DNA of 64,000 nt from the NCBI RefSeq assembly GCF_029784165.1, contig NC_073695.1:246114089-246178088 (forward strand), given 5' to 3'. A program made the translations under genes and the position numbers. The notes beneath the pieces were generated by a model. The model worked only from the letters and a program-made list of their open reading frames with translations, had not been told where the DNA came from and ran no database searches. This stretch comes from Wyeomyia smithii. Lineage: Eukaryota > Arthropoda > Insecta > Diptera > Culicidae. This document shows, in pieces, positions 10,571 through 22,881 of the stretch (within the stretch, counting starts at the first letter, position 1; each line of letters starts with the position of its first letter).

Positions 10571-11739
10571 TTAATGATCTGCTGTGAGAACGTTATTAAA
10601 AAGGAAAACATGCTGGTACAGGCAACAAAGAACTTCGTAAGAGCGGATCAACGTGTAGCTCTTGCGTCCTTCCTAACACGCGCTCGGTGTTTGATGCTTG
10701 TGTTAGGCTCGGCACGCAACGAATGAAAAATAGCACCACACAGCGAATATCTCTTTCATTGTGCCTTTTCTACGGTTAGGTACATGGAACGTCCGGTGGG
10801 GCTATGTGTCATTGTTTGTTTGCATTTCTTTACTTTGTGTCGTCTTGTTGTGTTCTGATTTTCGTATTAAACGTTGTAACTAGAGATCAATGTTAAAAAA
10901 TGTGATAGATAGTGTTTTTGGTTTCCCGTTCTGATTCTCATAGACTTAGAAGTTACCCCTCAGACACCGTTTTCAAATCCAAGGTGGAAAGGATTCTCTG
11001 AAACAGCCCAAAATATTCAAATACCCCCCCCCCAAGATGGCGACTTTCGACTCCTAGAAAACAACCTAAGATGACTAGTAAGCTCCCACCAGTAGCGTAG
11101 CCTAGGGGAGAGGATTGGGGTTCAACCACCCCCCCCCCCCAGCGAACGACCTATTAAACCTATTAAATTTCATTATAATCGGATTTTTAGTTTAGAGGTT
11201 ATGTATCAAAATGTAAAAATCATGAAACATCATTATCTCGAAAACTACACAACCGATTTGAACAAAATTGGTCTCAAAAGAATGTTCCTATTTCATTTGA
11301 TTATAATCGAACTTAAGCAACCGTTAAGTATTAAACTGTTAATAAAACAACGAAAGTCTATTATCTCAAAGATTACATGACTTATTTGAACATAACTAGT
11401 GTCATATGAACGAGTCATCTCTCAAACTTACAAATAACAAACTTCATAACAATTTGATATGTGGCTCAAAAGTTATGGAAAGAAGAGAAATTCAAAGACT
11501 ATTTAAAACTATACCTGCTTTGATCGATATATGTGGCATCAACATAATTTAAATGTGGTATCGTACTATTTGAACGTTCCAAGTTCATTGATTCCTTGCG
11601 GTTTGTTTGAAGTCTGCAAATGCACGACGAATCGGCCATAGGATATGATCAAAGTCAAAAGACAAATCGTTTGAAATGATTGGTTTTATCGAAATGACAA
11701 CACCCTCGACTTTTGGCTTCTGTACATCGCCCTAATTCT

Positions 11740-12650
11740 GAATATATTCATATTGGGTGGTATTCGGTCATTTTCAGCAAATTTTCTGGCATCAATCTGA
11801 CACCGGAAATACTCATATTGGGAGGTATTTAGTTATTTTGGTTGTTTTCCAGAAACTAACAGTGGTCGTCTTTAAATTCAAAATGGTGTCAAGGGCCAAT
11901 GTTTGGTTTCTATGCATCATCTCGATTACGGAAATATCCATGTTGAGTATTATTTGGTCATTTTCGGCTGTTTCCTATAAGTTGCCATTTAGCGATTCAA
12001 AATGGTGCCTAAGGTCAATTATTAGCTTATTGCATCATTCTGGTTCCAGAGATACTCATATTGGATGGTATTTGGTTATTTTGGGCTGTTTTTCACAAAC
12101 CGGAAGTCGCCATCTTGGAATTCGAAATGGTATTTAAGATAATTTCTGGCCTCTAAGCGTCATTCTGGTTGAAGAAACACTCACATTGGGTGTAATTCGA
12201 TCATTTTCCGCTGTTTCCCAGGAACCGTAAGTCGCCAACCTAGAATCCAAAATAGGGTCTTTGAACGATTTCAGCTGCTGTGTATCATTCTAGATCCGGA
12301 GATACTCATGTTAGACGGGATTCGGCCATTTCTGGCTGTTTTCCAGAAACCACAAGTTGCCATCCTACAATTCATAATGGTGTCTGAAGTCGATTTGTGG
12401 CTCCAGTGCATCATTACGATTTCGAAAATACCCCCCTTTTTGGGTGGTGTTTGGTCGTTTGCCGCTGTTTTTCCAAAACCGGAAGTCGCCATCTTAGAAT
12501 TCAAAATGGTATCTGTGGTCGAATTTAGCTCCTGTGTATCTTTCTTTATCCGGATATTATTATATTGGGTGGAAATCGTCCATTTTTGGCTGTTTTCCAG
12601 AAACCGGAAGTTGCTATCATACAATCCAAAATGTTGCCTGAGGTCGATTA
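11740..12650. repeat. Tandem satellite, about 125-bp unit, roughly seven copies
   Basis: Recurring landmarks are ATACTCATATTGG, GG(T/G)ATT(C/T)GGTCATTTT, GGCTGTTTTCCAGAAACC, GGAAGT(C/T)GCCATC and AATTCAAAATGG. The first landmark or its variants occurs near 11812, 11933, 12052, 12177, 12302, 12427 and 12555, giving periods of 119-128 bp, with a partial unit at 11742. Units differ by many substitutions, so the array is old. Apparent frames through it are by-products of the repeat. Confidence 0.85.
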
Positions 12651-15600
12651 TGGAACATATTTGTTACCACTAAAAAAGTTTCATTTTTTGACCGATGAAA
12701 AAATGCACAGAAATATGAAATTGTCGAGATCGATTTTTTTATAACCAAGAAATGCATGAAAATCTCGAAACAATTTTTCTAAAACAAAATTTCTGGGAAA
12801 GTCTTCCAGCTAGAAAACTTTCTGACTCCTAGAAAATCAATTCGGAAAAGACATTTTTTTTAGGAGGCAGCACCAGATATCGAATATTTCTAAGACATTT
12901 GGCATAAAAATAAATCCGATATCGGAAATTTCATGCTTTTTTATCGGTTAGAAAAGTGAAACTTTGGCGGCTTATGGGACGGCTTAAAAGTCCGATTACA
13001 AAGGCTATCTCTAAAACCTTTGGCAGAGATTTGTTATACATAAGTCCCGTACGTACCGTGAAAAAACGACTGCCCGCAATCAAATCTGTTGCTAGATTGA
13101 TTTTATTAAATAAATTCTACTTACTCCTTCTCAAACCCTAAAAAAGAACAACACTCTTTTGCGATTTTTTTCCCTGTCATTCCCTAGCTTTTCAATTTTT
13201 GGCTTTGTTTCTGTCATCTACAGTTATCATGAAAGGACACATTATCGCTACTCTTTTTGTTATCACCTACTTATTTCGCTACCAAGCGGCCGTTGTTGTT
13301 TCTCTCACAGGAAACAAGGTGTCTAGTATCAGCAGCTTATTCCGGCAAAGGAATATCGAGAAAATATACTATTTCAGACTACGCAACAGAAAGCTGTTTC
13401 GAATGTCTGTGTATCTGTGGGAATGAAATTTCGTGACTATACCTGGTTCTGAGGAGGAGGCTGCCGCATGAATGAGCTGAAATTTTCATGGAGGCTTTTT
13501 TCGAGAAGACAAAACTTTTGATACCTACCGCTGAAGGAAATTCGTAAAGTTGATTTCCATTGGCACCCTACTGTTTGTCATGCAATAAACAACAATTCGA
13601 ATGATGTTCCCGAATCGACCATTGACTAAAATCCGCAACAGTTTACGTTACACGGTGAGCGGTATCGCTGAAGATAGCAAGGAAACACTTCATCAAGGCA
13701 ACTCGTATTGAGAGTGAGTGATGTGAGCGCGCGAAACCACTGTGTTTTTAATCCCGTTTTGCTACATGCAAGCCATTGATTGAGGTTATAAAAATAAAAA
13801 AAAAAAAACACTAATAAAATAGTGTTGGATAAAAATTATTGGCATAATAGCGTTTATAATTCGAATTTAATTTCATTCTTGCAATATTTCTGCCGCTCAG
13901 CCCTCTAGTGCCCAAACCCACCTATAGACGGGCTTCTGTAAAATCGCTATAAATTATTTAAACATTTTAAGTAGTAGAGTAACCAACTATCCAACAGACT
14001 ATGCGTAGGAACCTCAACCAAACAAAAATATGTAAAGCCTCTTAAAACCAATGTATTACAAGCAACGATACAATACCAATCAGTTTAAACATTTTGCCTT
14101 TTGAGGTTAAACGTATCCAATGCCCGATTCGCCATGCGTTTACAATAATTATGACATCAGTTCTAGACGAAGTTGTAAGGTAATTCAAAATTTGTAAAAC
14201 AAGAAAACAACTTCGTTGCAACTTTGAACATTTTTGGCCGGAGAATTGCTAAGTATATTTTGCCAAATTTATTTACTTACTTTGATTCCGAGTTTCTGAG
14301 TTATACACTTTTTAAGTTTGTGATGTTAGATCGAAAAAAGAAAGATCCGGTTTTTCAATTTAATTTTAAATACAAGACTCTACTTGCTAAAATAACAATG
14401 TTTCAATATCATTTCAACAGTATGCGTTATTTTTTGTTGGCCAGTGTCAAGTATTTGTATTCCAAATTAGAACTAAAATTCTCGTAATTAACTTAAGTTA
14501 ACTTCATCCAAACTTTAATCAAACTTTTCAATATTGAATACCCAATTCACTTAACTATTTTTGTTTTTAAATAGTGCATTTACGCAAAACACCACTGTTA
14601 TTATAACAATGAAATAATCTTCTAGATAACAAACGACCAACAATCATTTTCGAGATGGATAGAGCCACTCAATCACAAAAGTTCGTTATTAATCTGACCC
14701 AGGATCTCAGGAAGAAACAAGCAAAAAAAAACCCACCGAAAGATTTCATTCCAATCGTATACAATTTCATCTAACACGATCCATCCGCTGACAGGCCTGT
14801 CTTGTTTACCTAATGTGTGACCACGATGATGACAAATTGTCCGAATGGCCGAATGGACAAACGGTGGAAATTAATCATACACCTTTCCGGGTCGGTTGTT
14901 AAATGCGATTGTTCCAGCTTTGGACATGGCATCGGATTCATTGTTGCCTTAGTACGACCGGTTAACCGATCGTTTTCACCGCAGTCACACTTTCGATTTC
15001 CCACCTGTCTTCTATTGACGAAACTTTATTCAATAAACACTGAGCAGAAAATGCAGTCATTGATTCATAAAAATTTGTTATTTGTGGTTTATGATCGTTG
15101 CTATGAGGCACAGTTACACGCGGTATAACATGGTAATTAGGTAATTTCTTCATGCACTCTACTGAAGTGACTCTAGCCGTTACGGTAGCTTTCCATATGC
15201 GACACACAGCAATAATCGGAATCGGTTGTGGACTTAAAAGAGTTAAACCATTTCAAACATGGCGTACACATTTTCACCGCATTACGTGCGTATTTTGAAT
15301 TGCTGTACTCCATTCAATGTGGCGCGATTAAATTTATGGACGGTTCATGGGGCCGGCTTTGAATGCAAACGTTTCGCAGCCGCTCGATCGTGAGTCAGGA
15401 TACGAATGAATGGCTTGGCGTAAGGTAAACTAAGCCTACTTGGGTGCAGTCTGGTTGTTAGTAGATCAAGATATGACTTTGAAATTTATTAGGTTTGGAG
15501 TAGGTAAGATCTATTGAAAAATCACCCGTTTCCAGCTGGGGTAAAGGTATTTCAATAGCAAATTAATGTCAAGCCAGTAATGAAACCATTCCGAGCCGAA

Positions 15601-17260
15601 ACAAAAGCCTAACAAATGACCATAGCCGTGTGCATTGGGGGTGGTTTTCACGATTCAACATAAAAGTGCTCACATTCAGCCATTTTAAAATCATATCAGA
15701 GTATTAGGTAAAATTCTATTGCGCACTTATAGTTCAATTGGAAGAAATCCGAACACACGGAAAAAAGAAGGGTCTTTTAAAAAAATCATAAAATTCATCA
15801 TTCCCGAACGAAAACCCTGCGCCCAGCTATGACCTATACCAATTCGAGTAAGGTCAGTGATGCTATCTTTGATCACAAAATTTGAGGGTAACAAAAGTTG
15901 TATCTTAATGGATATCTATCATCGCACAGCATTAAAACTGGTAGTAAATCCACCAACTGCATTTCAAGACCTAACAAGAAGGTATAAAAACTCTTATGTT
16001 TCTTGCTCCCGATGATTATACTGCGAAGCTAGAAAACTACCAAGTATTTTATTAGAAGCACACAAAAAAAGGAAAGCAAACAAACTCACCCTTTTCCAAT
16101 AAGTTCCACTGGATAAAGGAATCTGAATCATCACACATTCATAGTGCTTTTGCTAGTTCCACTCCCTTCCGGCTTAACAATAAATTCACATCCAACGAAA
16201 CCGCACAGCACAGCCCTAGCGGAAACGGTTCTTGGATGTCTGCGGTTTTGCCAGCGGCTTGCGCCGGGAAAATGGTATGGAAACCCATACAAATTGACCT
16301 TTGGCTATGGTAAGATTGGTCCCCGTATTTATTTTGCATTCGTATCTATATATGCAGGCAGCCGACTTATATTTCTATTATCCTGGCTTCGCTTCCATCG
16401 GAAAGTGACTCTTCGTCGTCGTCGTTGCTGTCGCCGCTTTGCCACTATTGGTATAGCCAGTCTCAGTCTGAAATGGTTTTGCAAAGAATAATATGCACTT
16501 GCACTACATTTCCCTAGTGCACATGGTTGGGTTGCGATATTCAAAGGGTTTTCTGAGGATGGCTTTAGTTTTACGAAAGAGTGCTTGATAAAGTGTAGAC
16601 CGGAAGGCTTCTAAAAGGCTACCGGGTTGAATTGCATTTTAGGTGAAAAAAAGACGATACAGAAGCGACTAAATTACTTCAAAAAGATGAAAGCGGCTTT
16701 ACGTTGCTGTGACTGATCAAAACGTATTTTTAAGGGTTAAGGTTATACAATTTTTTACTGTTGATTTTGATCTTCTGAAACTTTAAAAAGTAAACAAGAT
16801 GAAAGACAAGATTTACACCCCCCTGTTTATGGGGAAAGTACAACAGTAAGTGGAACCAAAAACGATGTGTCAAAACAGTAAGCGAAAAAACGAAACCAAA
16901 AAGCGTTTATAATTAAACTCAGCACCAATTGGAACACAGTACGTAAGAGAAACGGTCAGTAACCCCATCCCGTGAGGGGCCATCTGCTTTGCGAAACGGG
17001 CAAGTCATCAAACAAGATAAATTGGTTGCGATATCTGGTTCGCAAATAAATGTGCCGAAAGCAAACGTGTGTGCTTTCCATCATGTATACTGAAACGGCA
17101 GCCATTCGCAAAAACTCTCGAAAGCGTTCTACTTCGAGAAGAATTAGAAACCACAGTCAAACTGCAAAACAAAGTTGCAAGCATCAGTTGTTCTTGAAAA
17201 CTCGATTTCGTGCTACTTCAAAATACTGATTAGTTTGTTTATTTTTTCTATCCCATACAG
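12650..17260. other. Unrecognised sequence upstream of the first visible Ig-gene exon
   Basis: Mostly AT-rich, with no transposase or RT homology recognised. An isolated piggyBac-like terminus, CCCTCTAGTGCCCAA, occurs near 13899. A possible signal-peptide frame begins at 13229 (MKGHIIATLFVITYLF...), but its only nearby donor is in phase 0, which does not match the phase of exon 17261. The missing 5' exon of the Ig gene may lie here or left of the window. Confidence 0.3.
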
Positions 17261-17509
17261 CTTCCCCCCAGCCGGCTAGCAGTAGCAGTAGTCTTTCGAA
17301 GGAACGACGAGGCGGTGGTTCGGCACTCGACGACGATTACGAGGATGACTACGATGACGATGATGAGCTGCCGTCGAAGGAAAGTGCAGACAATGAGATT
17401 AGCAACCCGAATCCTTCGTTGGCCACCCAGCTGCTTACGCGGAATCACACCATCGAGACGGAGCTGGACGATACCGTCACGTTGCCTTGTCGGATACAAA
17501 ACCCGGAGT
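17261..17509 (+). CDS. Ig-superfamily GPI-anchored protein, 5'-most visible exon (linker and first half of Ig domain 1)
   Basis: The acceptor is CCCATACAG|CTTCC and the donor GGAGT|GTAAGA. The exon starts with two bases of a split codon and ends with one, which joins exactly to the exon at 30601 (T + CT = Ser). It encodes 82 codons: a Ser-rich start, a strongly acidic stretch (DDDYEDDYDDDDE) and then the Ig strands TIETELDDTVTLPCRIQNPE, whose Cys is the first of the Ig-1 disulfide pair. The signal peptide must be in an earlier exon that I could not place. The acidic linker before Ig-1 is unusual for this class. The 13 kb intron that follows is filled with transposons. Confidence 0.85.
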
Positions 17510-19144
17510 GTAAGATGATCTTTACTGATATTTCAATTTTAAATTCAATTTCAAAGAACAAAAATGTCAAAAACATGATAAATTTTAAAATAACAACAAA
17601 CAAAAAACAAAATAATGACAAAAATGCTGAAAAATTTCAAATATGTGAAGAATTTTACAATGACAAAAATGTCACGAACTTTGATCTACACTAGCCAAAT
17701 CAAAGAGCTACATTCCTACAATCCGAATAGAATAACTATTTTTCAGTGCATTCCTAATCAAGATCGGGAGGGGGGCAAGTAAATGCACTGAGAGTCCAGC
17801 GTGAAATCTATCGCGCACACAGGAATGCCACTCGTGTCGCTTCTGAATACGATTGTACATCTGAGCCGCCCCGTCCCGATAGCCGGTTCACCTTGGCATG
17901 TTATGCCAAGTGTACACTGCACTGCATAAAACGTCCGTCTGTAGCGTTCACTGTATAGGAATGAATGGCATAAGAAAGGATTAAATATTTTGCTCCAGTA
18001 ATTTAAATAACCGCGCGTCTGATGCTTATCGCCCAGATGTCCTTCGCTGCTAAGTGCCGTACCTAATGGTGTGGAAACGAACTATCCTTCTTTCTTCTGA
18101 TCCGTTTGCTTCGTACATTTCGTACACGTTTGGCCTAGTTTCTGTCAGTTTATTGACTAAGAATAATCGACAATATGCAAAACTAGGCTAATGCAATCAA
18201 ACAACAATATTGTAGTGATATTAATCATTCAGGTGATTGATGCCGACACTGCACTGGTCGTTTTTTTAGTGGGTGGTCTTAATCACCCCGCCTGCATCAA
18301 TGCATTTGGAAACGTGATCATCATCATGGCTTTGTTTGGTCTTGTAAACATTTACAACATTGTAGAGCTTTTTATTGTTCTTTCCCCCGATGGATGCGCC
18401 ATGACTCATTTCTCCATACGAATGGTTGGTTGTGCAAAACATGCTTTTTCACCATCGCATTGTTTCACCTGTTCACGGTAGGGGAATTGCAACACACTCG
18501 TACTGATGGTGTAATTTGCATATGATCACGAATCAATAATAAATCCAAACGAGTTTCATGTATATAGATGAGCAAATGTGATTTCCTTTCTCGGTACAGC
18601 GCTAGTGATTAGTAATGCCAATGGGACGGTGACAAGGAGCATCATTAGAGTCCATTGAATGCAAAAACAATATGATTGCATCACTTCGGTGTTTTTGTAT
18701 GAGATAGAATATTTTCATTCGGATGGCTACCTTATCAACAGGCGCCCTTACTTGGAATAATATTCTAACACTGAACAACTTTACATTGTAGGCGCCTCTA
18801 GAATATACCTAAAGCCGCCATTCCAATGAAATAATGCATTATATACTTCTATAAGGGGAACTACTTGAATTTTATTCGTTTTGCAAGAGCTCTACGATTT
18901 ACTCTTTTTAGTGTTTACGAAAAATTTCATTAAGTAAGGTATTTTATCAATTCTCGGCAGCCAATGTCAGTTGTTATGTTTTCGATTGTTCTAATAATTT
19001 TTATCATACTTTCCCTATTGTAAATCTTCCTAATTTCATCTAGAAAACTTAGAAAAATTTAACCGAGCTTCTGAATTTAGTTTTAAAAGTTGGCTTTCCT
19101 AGTTTCATTGTAGTCAACCAAATTGTATTACCAAGCCTGTCTAA
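17510..19144. other. Intron sequence of the Ig gene, nothing recognised
   Basis: No coding exon with the phase needed between 17509 and 30601 was seen, and no transposon family was recognised here. It contains ordinary AT-rich sequence with a GC-richer patch at 17760-18120. Confidence 0.3.
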
Positions 19145-19146
19145 TA

Positions 19147-21068
19147 GGCTGTCCCAAAAAAAATCGATGTTGGAAAAATCAAGGTGCTCAGTCCCAAATT
19201 GAAAGATACTGCTATTTATAGCATTTTTGTAGAACATTTCGACTTTCTAAAAGGTCGTTTTCAGGTTGCCCAAATGTGATTTATGAAATAAAAACTTTTT
19301 CAAGCTACAAAACCACTTTTTTGCACTTTTTTCAAATCTGTTCGATTCCCACATTTTTCCATATATTTTTTTATTTTTGTGGGGTTGTTTTTGAATATTT
19401 TGCATGGTTTGGTTCAGCATCGCATTCAACTATTTGACTCACAGAGCGCACTGAACATTACAAAAAAGTGAATTTTCTTTATAATTTTCAGGTAAAACCC
19501 TTCAAAACACATATAAAAAATTTTTATGATCAAGAACTGGAATTTTTACTGCAAAGCGGAATTCAAGACGAAAATTTACATGAAAAAAGATCCTTGATAT
19601 CTTATCGGGGGGCTGAGATATCGGCGTTTTGACATGTGATGGAAAACTATGCATTTTGTCAAAAATGCCATTAAAGCTCAATATCTCCATTGCACAGTAT
19701 TTTATTTAGCCGTTTGTGTGTATAATTATTTAAATAGTGATTCAAATGTTGATTAAAGCCATGAGGTATGTTCGGAGAAGTTTCAGGATATTCAAAAATG
19801 CATCTTCTAATGTAGAAACAAGGGCGATCAATCCACCAGTAAGTGAGATAAAAAATTTACTTTTTAATCAGAATGAGATATACGCGAGGTGTCTTCGACA
19901 AAGTTTTAGGTTATCTTAAAACAAGAAACTTTACCGAAGACATCATGTTTCTATCTCTTACATATTACGAGCAACATTGAATTTTCTATTAGAAGGCACG
20001 AAAAATCATAATTTTCGTTCTAACTTTTTTCGCAGATTTTTCCAAATTTTGAAACCTTCTACTAAGTTATCAGGCATCCAAAAATGCATTTGTTTTCTGA
20101 ACATTAATATTTTGTATAGATATGTATGTGCTCACATTAGTAAGTTTTTAAAAAATATTTATTGTTAAAGTTCGTTGTACAACTTGCTTCTTCCACACTC
20201 AAAATTAGACTAACTAAACCTGTGCTCCTGAATTGTATTCTACCTGTCCACTGTACTGCATACTGCTGCGTCAGGTGTACCTGCTGTTCGTCGTCGTTGA
20301 AACTTTCCAGAGTTGCCGTCGATGGTGGCTCGTTTTGTTGTGTCAGGAATACCGGCCATCCACGTGTTGTGTCGGATGACGTGCTGCGTCAGGGCAGTGC
20401 GTCCGGTGCTACTGTCGTTCAATAATGTTCATGGATCGGATCATGGAATGTGCATTGTCGGCGTCTATTCCACGATCGTTTGAATATCGTGGATAGAGCA
20501 TTGGTTTATCTATAACTGTATCTCCCAAAATAAAACAATTATTTAACAGATTTGTTAAAATGCATAGTTTTCCATCACATAGAAAAATGCCAATATCTCA
20601 GCTCCTCGATAAAATATCAAGTATCTTTTTTCATGTAAATTTTCGTCGTAAATCCCGCTTTGCAATGAAAATTTCAGTTCTGGCTCAAAGTTTTTTTTAT
20701 TTGTGTTTTGAAGGGTTTTATCTAAAAATTATTAGAAAAATTATTTTTTTTGTGATGTTTAATGGGCACTGGGAGTCAAAAAACGGAATACAATGCTGAA
20801 CCAAACCAGGCAAAATATTTAAAAACAATCGCACAAAAATAAAAAAAATGTACGAAAAAATGTAGGAATCGAACAGAATTGAAAAAAGTGTAAAAAAGTG
20901 GGTTTGTAGCTTAAAAAAGTCATTTTTTCATAAATCACGTTTGGGCAACCTGAAAACGACCTTTTAGAAAGTCGAAATGTTCTACAGAAATGCTATAAAT
21001 AACATTATCTTTCAATGTATGGCTGAGCACCTTGACTTTTTTAACATCGATTTTTTTTTGGGACACCC
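19147..21068. mobile_element. DNA element with about 540-bp terminal inverted repeats and TA target duplication
   Basis: The left arm begins GGCTGTCCCAAAAAAAATCG; the right end, reverse-complemented, begins GGGTGTCCCAAAAAAAAATC. The arms stay alignable through about 19147-19690 and 20535-21068, including shared landmarks GACTTTCTAAAAGGTCG, TGGTTTGGTTCAGCAT and GTGATGGAAAACTATGCATT. TA flanks both ends (19145-19146, 21069-21070), pointing to the Tc1/mariner superfamily. The 840-bp loop has no transposase, so the copy is non-autonomous. Conserved peptides seen on opposite strands in the two arms are a by-product of the palindrome. Confidence 0.85.
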
Positions 21069-21858
21069 TACTGTGTAACCAAGCTTGTGCAACTACAGGG
21101 TGTCACAGTGAATATGATACACACATTTGAATGCCTCTTTTCGCATCGGAAAATCTATCCTGATAATCAGTTATGTTTGTTTTGATAACGACACATGTTC
21201 ATAGTTCACTTGTAAGTGATAAAGGCAGTGTTTCACTTTTTTCAGAGAAAAATTTGAATGGATTGTTTTTTGACTGGAAGGACTAGAAGGAAGTTGATAC
21301 ATCTGAGTTTGAATAGCTTATTTGTTTACAAGAATATAATACAATTCGAGGAAACTGTCATGGCTGTCCCCAAGCAGAAACTGGGTAAAAACTGCGTGCG
21401 GATTGCAGCGGTGATCGAAGCGGTTAAAAAACGTATCAGGCGGATTCCATCCCGGTCGGTGTGAAACATTGCTTGTGAAATGACATGAATCATAACACAA
21501 TGCATGAAATAATCAAAGATGACCTTGGATATGGAGCTTTCAAGAAACGATTATCACAGATTATTTCACAGAAATATTGCTGACAGGGTGGCCAGTTATT
21601 GATTGCTACTGAAGACGCACGCTGCTCACATTTTTTTTTCCAAATGAAAAATTGTTTACGTTGGAAGCTGTTTTTAAGGAGCATGGCTCCGTGATATTTC
21701 AGCCAATAAAAGAGGAGTGGGACGATTCTAGAACGCTTCAGCTATGATAGTTTGGGGAGTAATACCCAACAGAAGAATCTAATCATCGACAGAGGCGTAA
21801 GAATTCATAAAGAGTATTATGTATCTACAACACATCATTAAACACCATTTACTGCCGG

Positions 21859-22881
21859 TAACCGCAAGTCAGTCCTATCTGTAAAAATATCAAATCGAGA
21901 AAACAGCTTCGAAAGATATTTTATTCACGCTCAGTTATCACTTATTTAAGATGAATTATTTTGACAATATTCATGTTAAAATATAGTTTGCATACTAGCC
22001 TGCGCTAATCACGTTGTAAAAACCACTGAAATAATTGATTTTATGTTAAAAACCTTGAGTGTGACTGACTTGCCGTTACATTCTACACCGTAGAGAAAAG
22101 TAACCGCAAGTCAGTACCATTGCCATGTTGATACTATAGTGCGTGTTGACGTGTTGTTATTCGTTGCCGTGGAAAGCAGTCAATCCTTCGCTGTTAGGAA
22201 GTGTATGTCCATGAGAACAGTTTAAAAAATCTCGGCATTGGAAAACCTCATGACGTACGGAACCGATGAAAGCTCGTCCGGTGAGGATTTGGATGGAGAA
22301 ACTGAAGCCGGCACTGCAGTTGGTTCATCCGACAACAAATGTCAAGATGATCCAAATCCGTTTGAGGTTCGAGTATCACTTTTGGAGATTTCTTGGAACG
22401 ATTCCCTGGATTCTGATGGAAGTTTCTTGGATACTCAAGATTTTCCGGATAGACTCACGAAGCAGCGAACCAAGAAAAAAAATGGACTAGAATTTGTATT
22501 AACAGAAAATTGCTCCACATAAATTCATCACCAATTCAAACTAAAAAATAAACCCAATAATTGCTAATTGTTACTAGATAACTTATTTTCATCTAAACGA
22601 TCATATCGAACTTCTCTTCTTCACTTCCCATCCATTCCACTGATGTATTATGCATGTTTTTTTTTTTTTGTAAATCGGGACTGACTTTCGGTTATTTTTC
22701 TTCTGGGACTGACTTGCGGTTACTTTGCATAATGGGACAATTCGACTTGGTATTGATTTCCACTTTTGTTGAACAAACCACTATTTTTTATCGGTACATC
22801 TGAAAATATACTCAAAGCTAGGCCAAAATCCGATGCTAACTCAAAATTGACAAAATTACAGATGGGACTGACTTACGGTTA
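21859..22881. mobile_element. Unfamiliar non-autonomous DNA element with six copies of a 16-bp terminal motif
   Basis: The ends are inverted: left TAACCGCAAGTCAGTCCTAT (on into CTGTAA), right reverse-complemented TAACCGTAAGTCAGTCCCAT (on into CTGTAA). Flanks read CCGG on both sides (21855-21858 and 22882-22885), giving a possible 4-bp duplication; the palindromic context makes the exact border ambiguous. The core TAACCG(C/T)AAGTCAGTC recurs inside, direct at 22101 and inverted at 22063, 22679 and 22707, as subterminal repeats would. The insert sits inside a DD37D mariner. It carries one short frame (22250-22522) but no recognisable transposase. Confidence 0.75.
22250..22522 (+). CDS. Small acidic ORF inside the 21859-22881 element, function unknown
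   Basis: From ATG 22250 to TAA 22522, 90 residues: MTYGTDESSSGEDLDGETEA, then a Gly/Ser/Asp-rich part, VRVSLLEISWNDSLDSDGSF and a basic patch TKQRTKKKNG near the C terminus. The frame is also open upstream (ENL before the ATG). AATAAA follows at about 22546. There is no known catalytic motif. The start resembles the short frames in the elements at 1.8 kb and 36.0 kb (LM.QYGSTSEDE). It could be the first exon of an internally deleted transposase gene or a fortuitous frame. Confidence 0.4.
   Translation: MTYGTDESSSGEDLDGETEAGTAVGSSDNKCQDDPNPFEVRVSLLEISWNDSLDSDGSFLDTQDFPDRLTKQRTKKKNGLEFVLTENCST

Noticed and set aside
11757..12137. 126-residue plus-strand frame
   Set aside because: Lies entirely in the roughly 125-bp satellite; a consequence of repetition.
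13199..13426. Candidate signal-peptide exon for the Ig gene (MKGHIIATLFVITYLF...)
   Set aside because: Hydrophobic start is plausible, but the only nearby donor (AACAAG|GTGTCT) is phase 0 while exon 17261 needs an incoming phase of one base.
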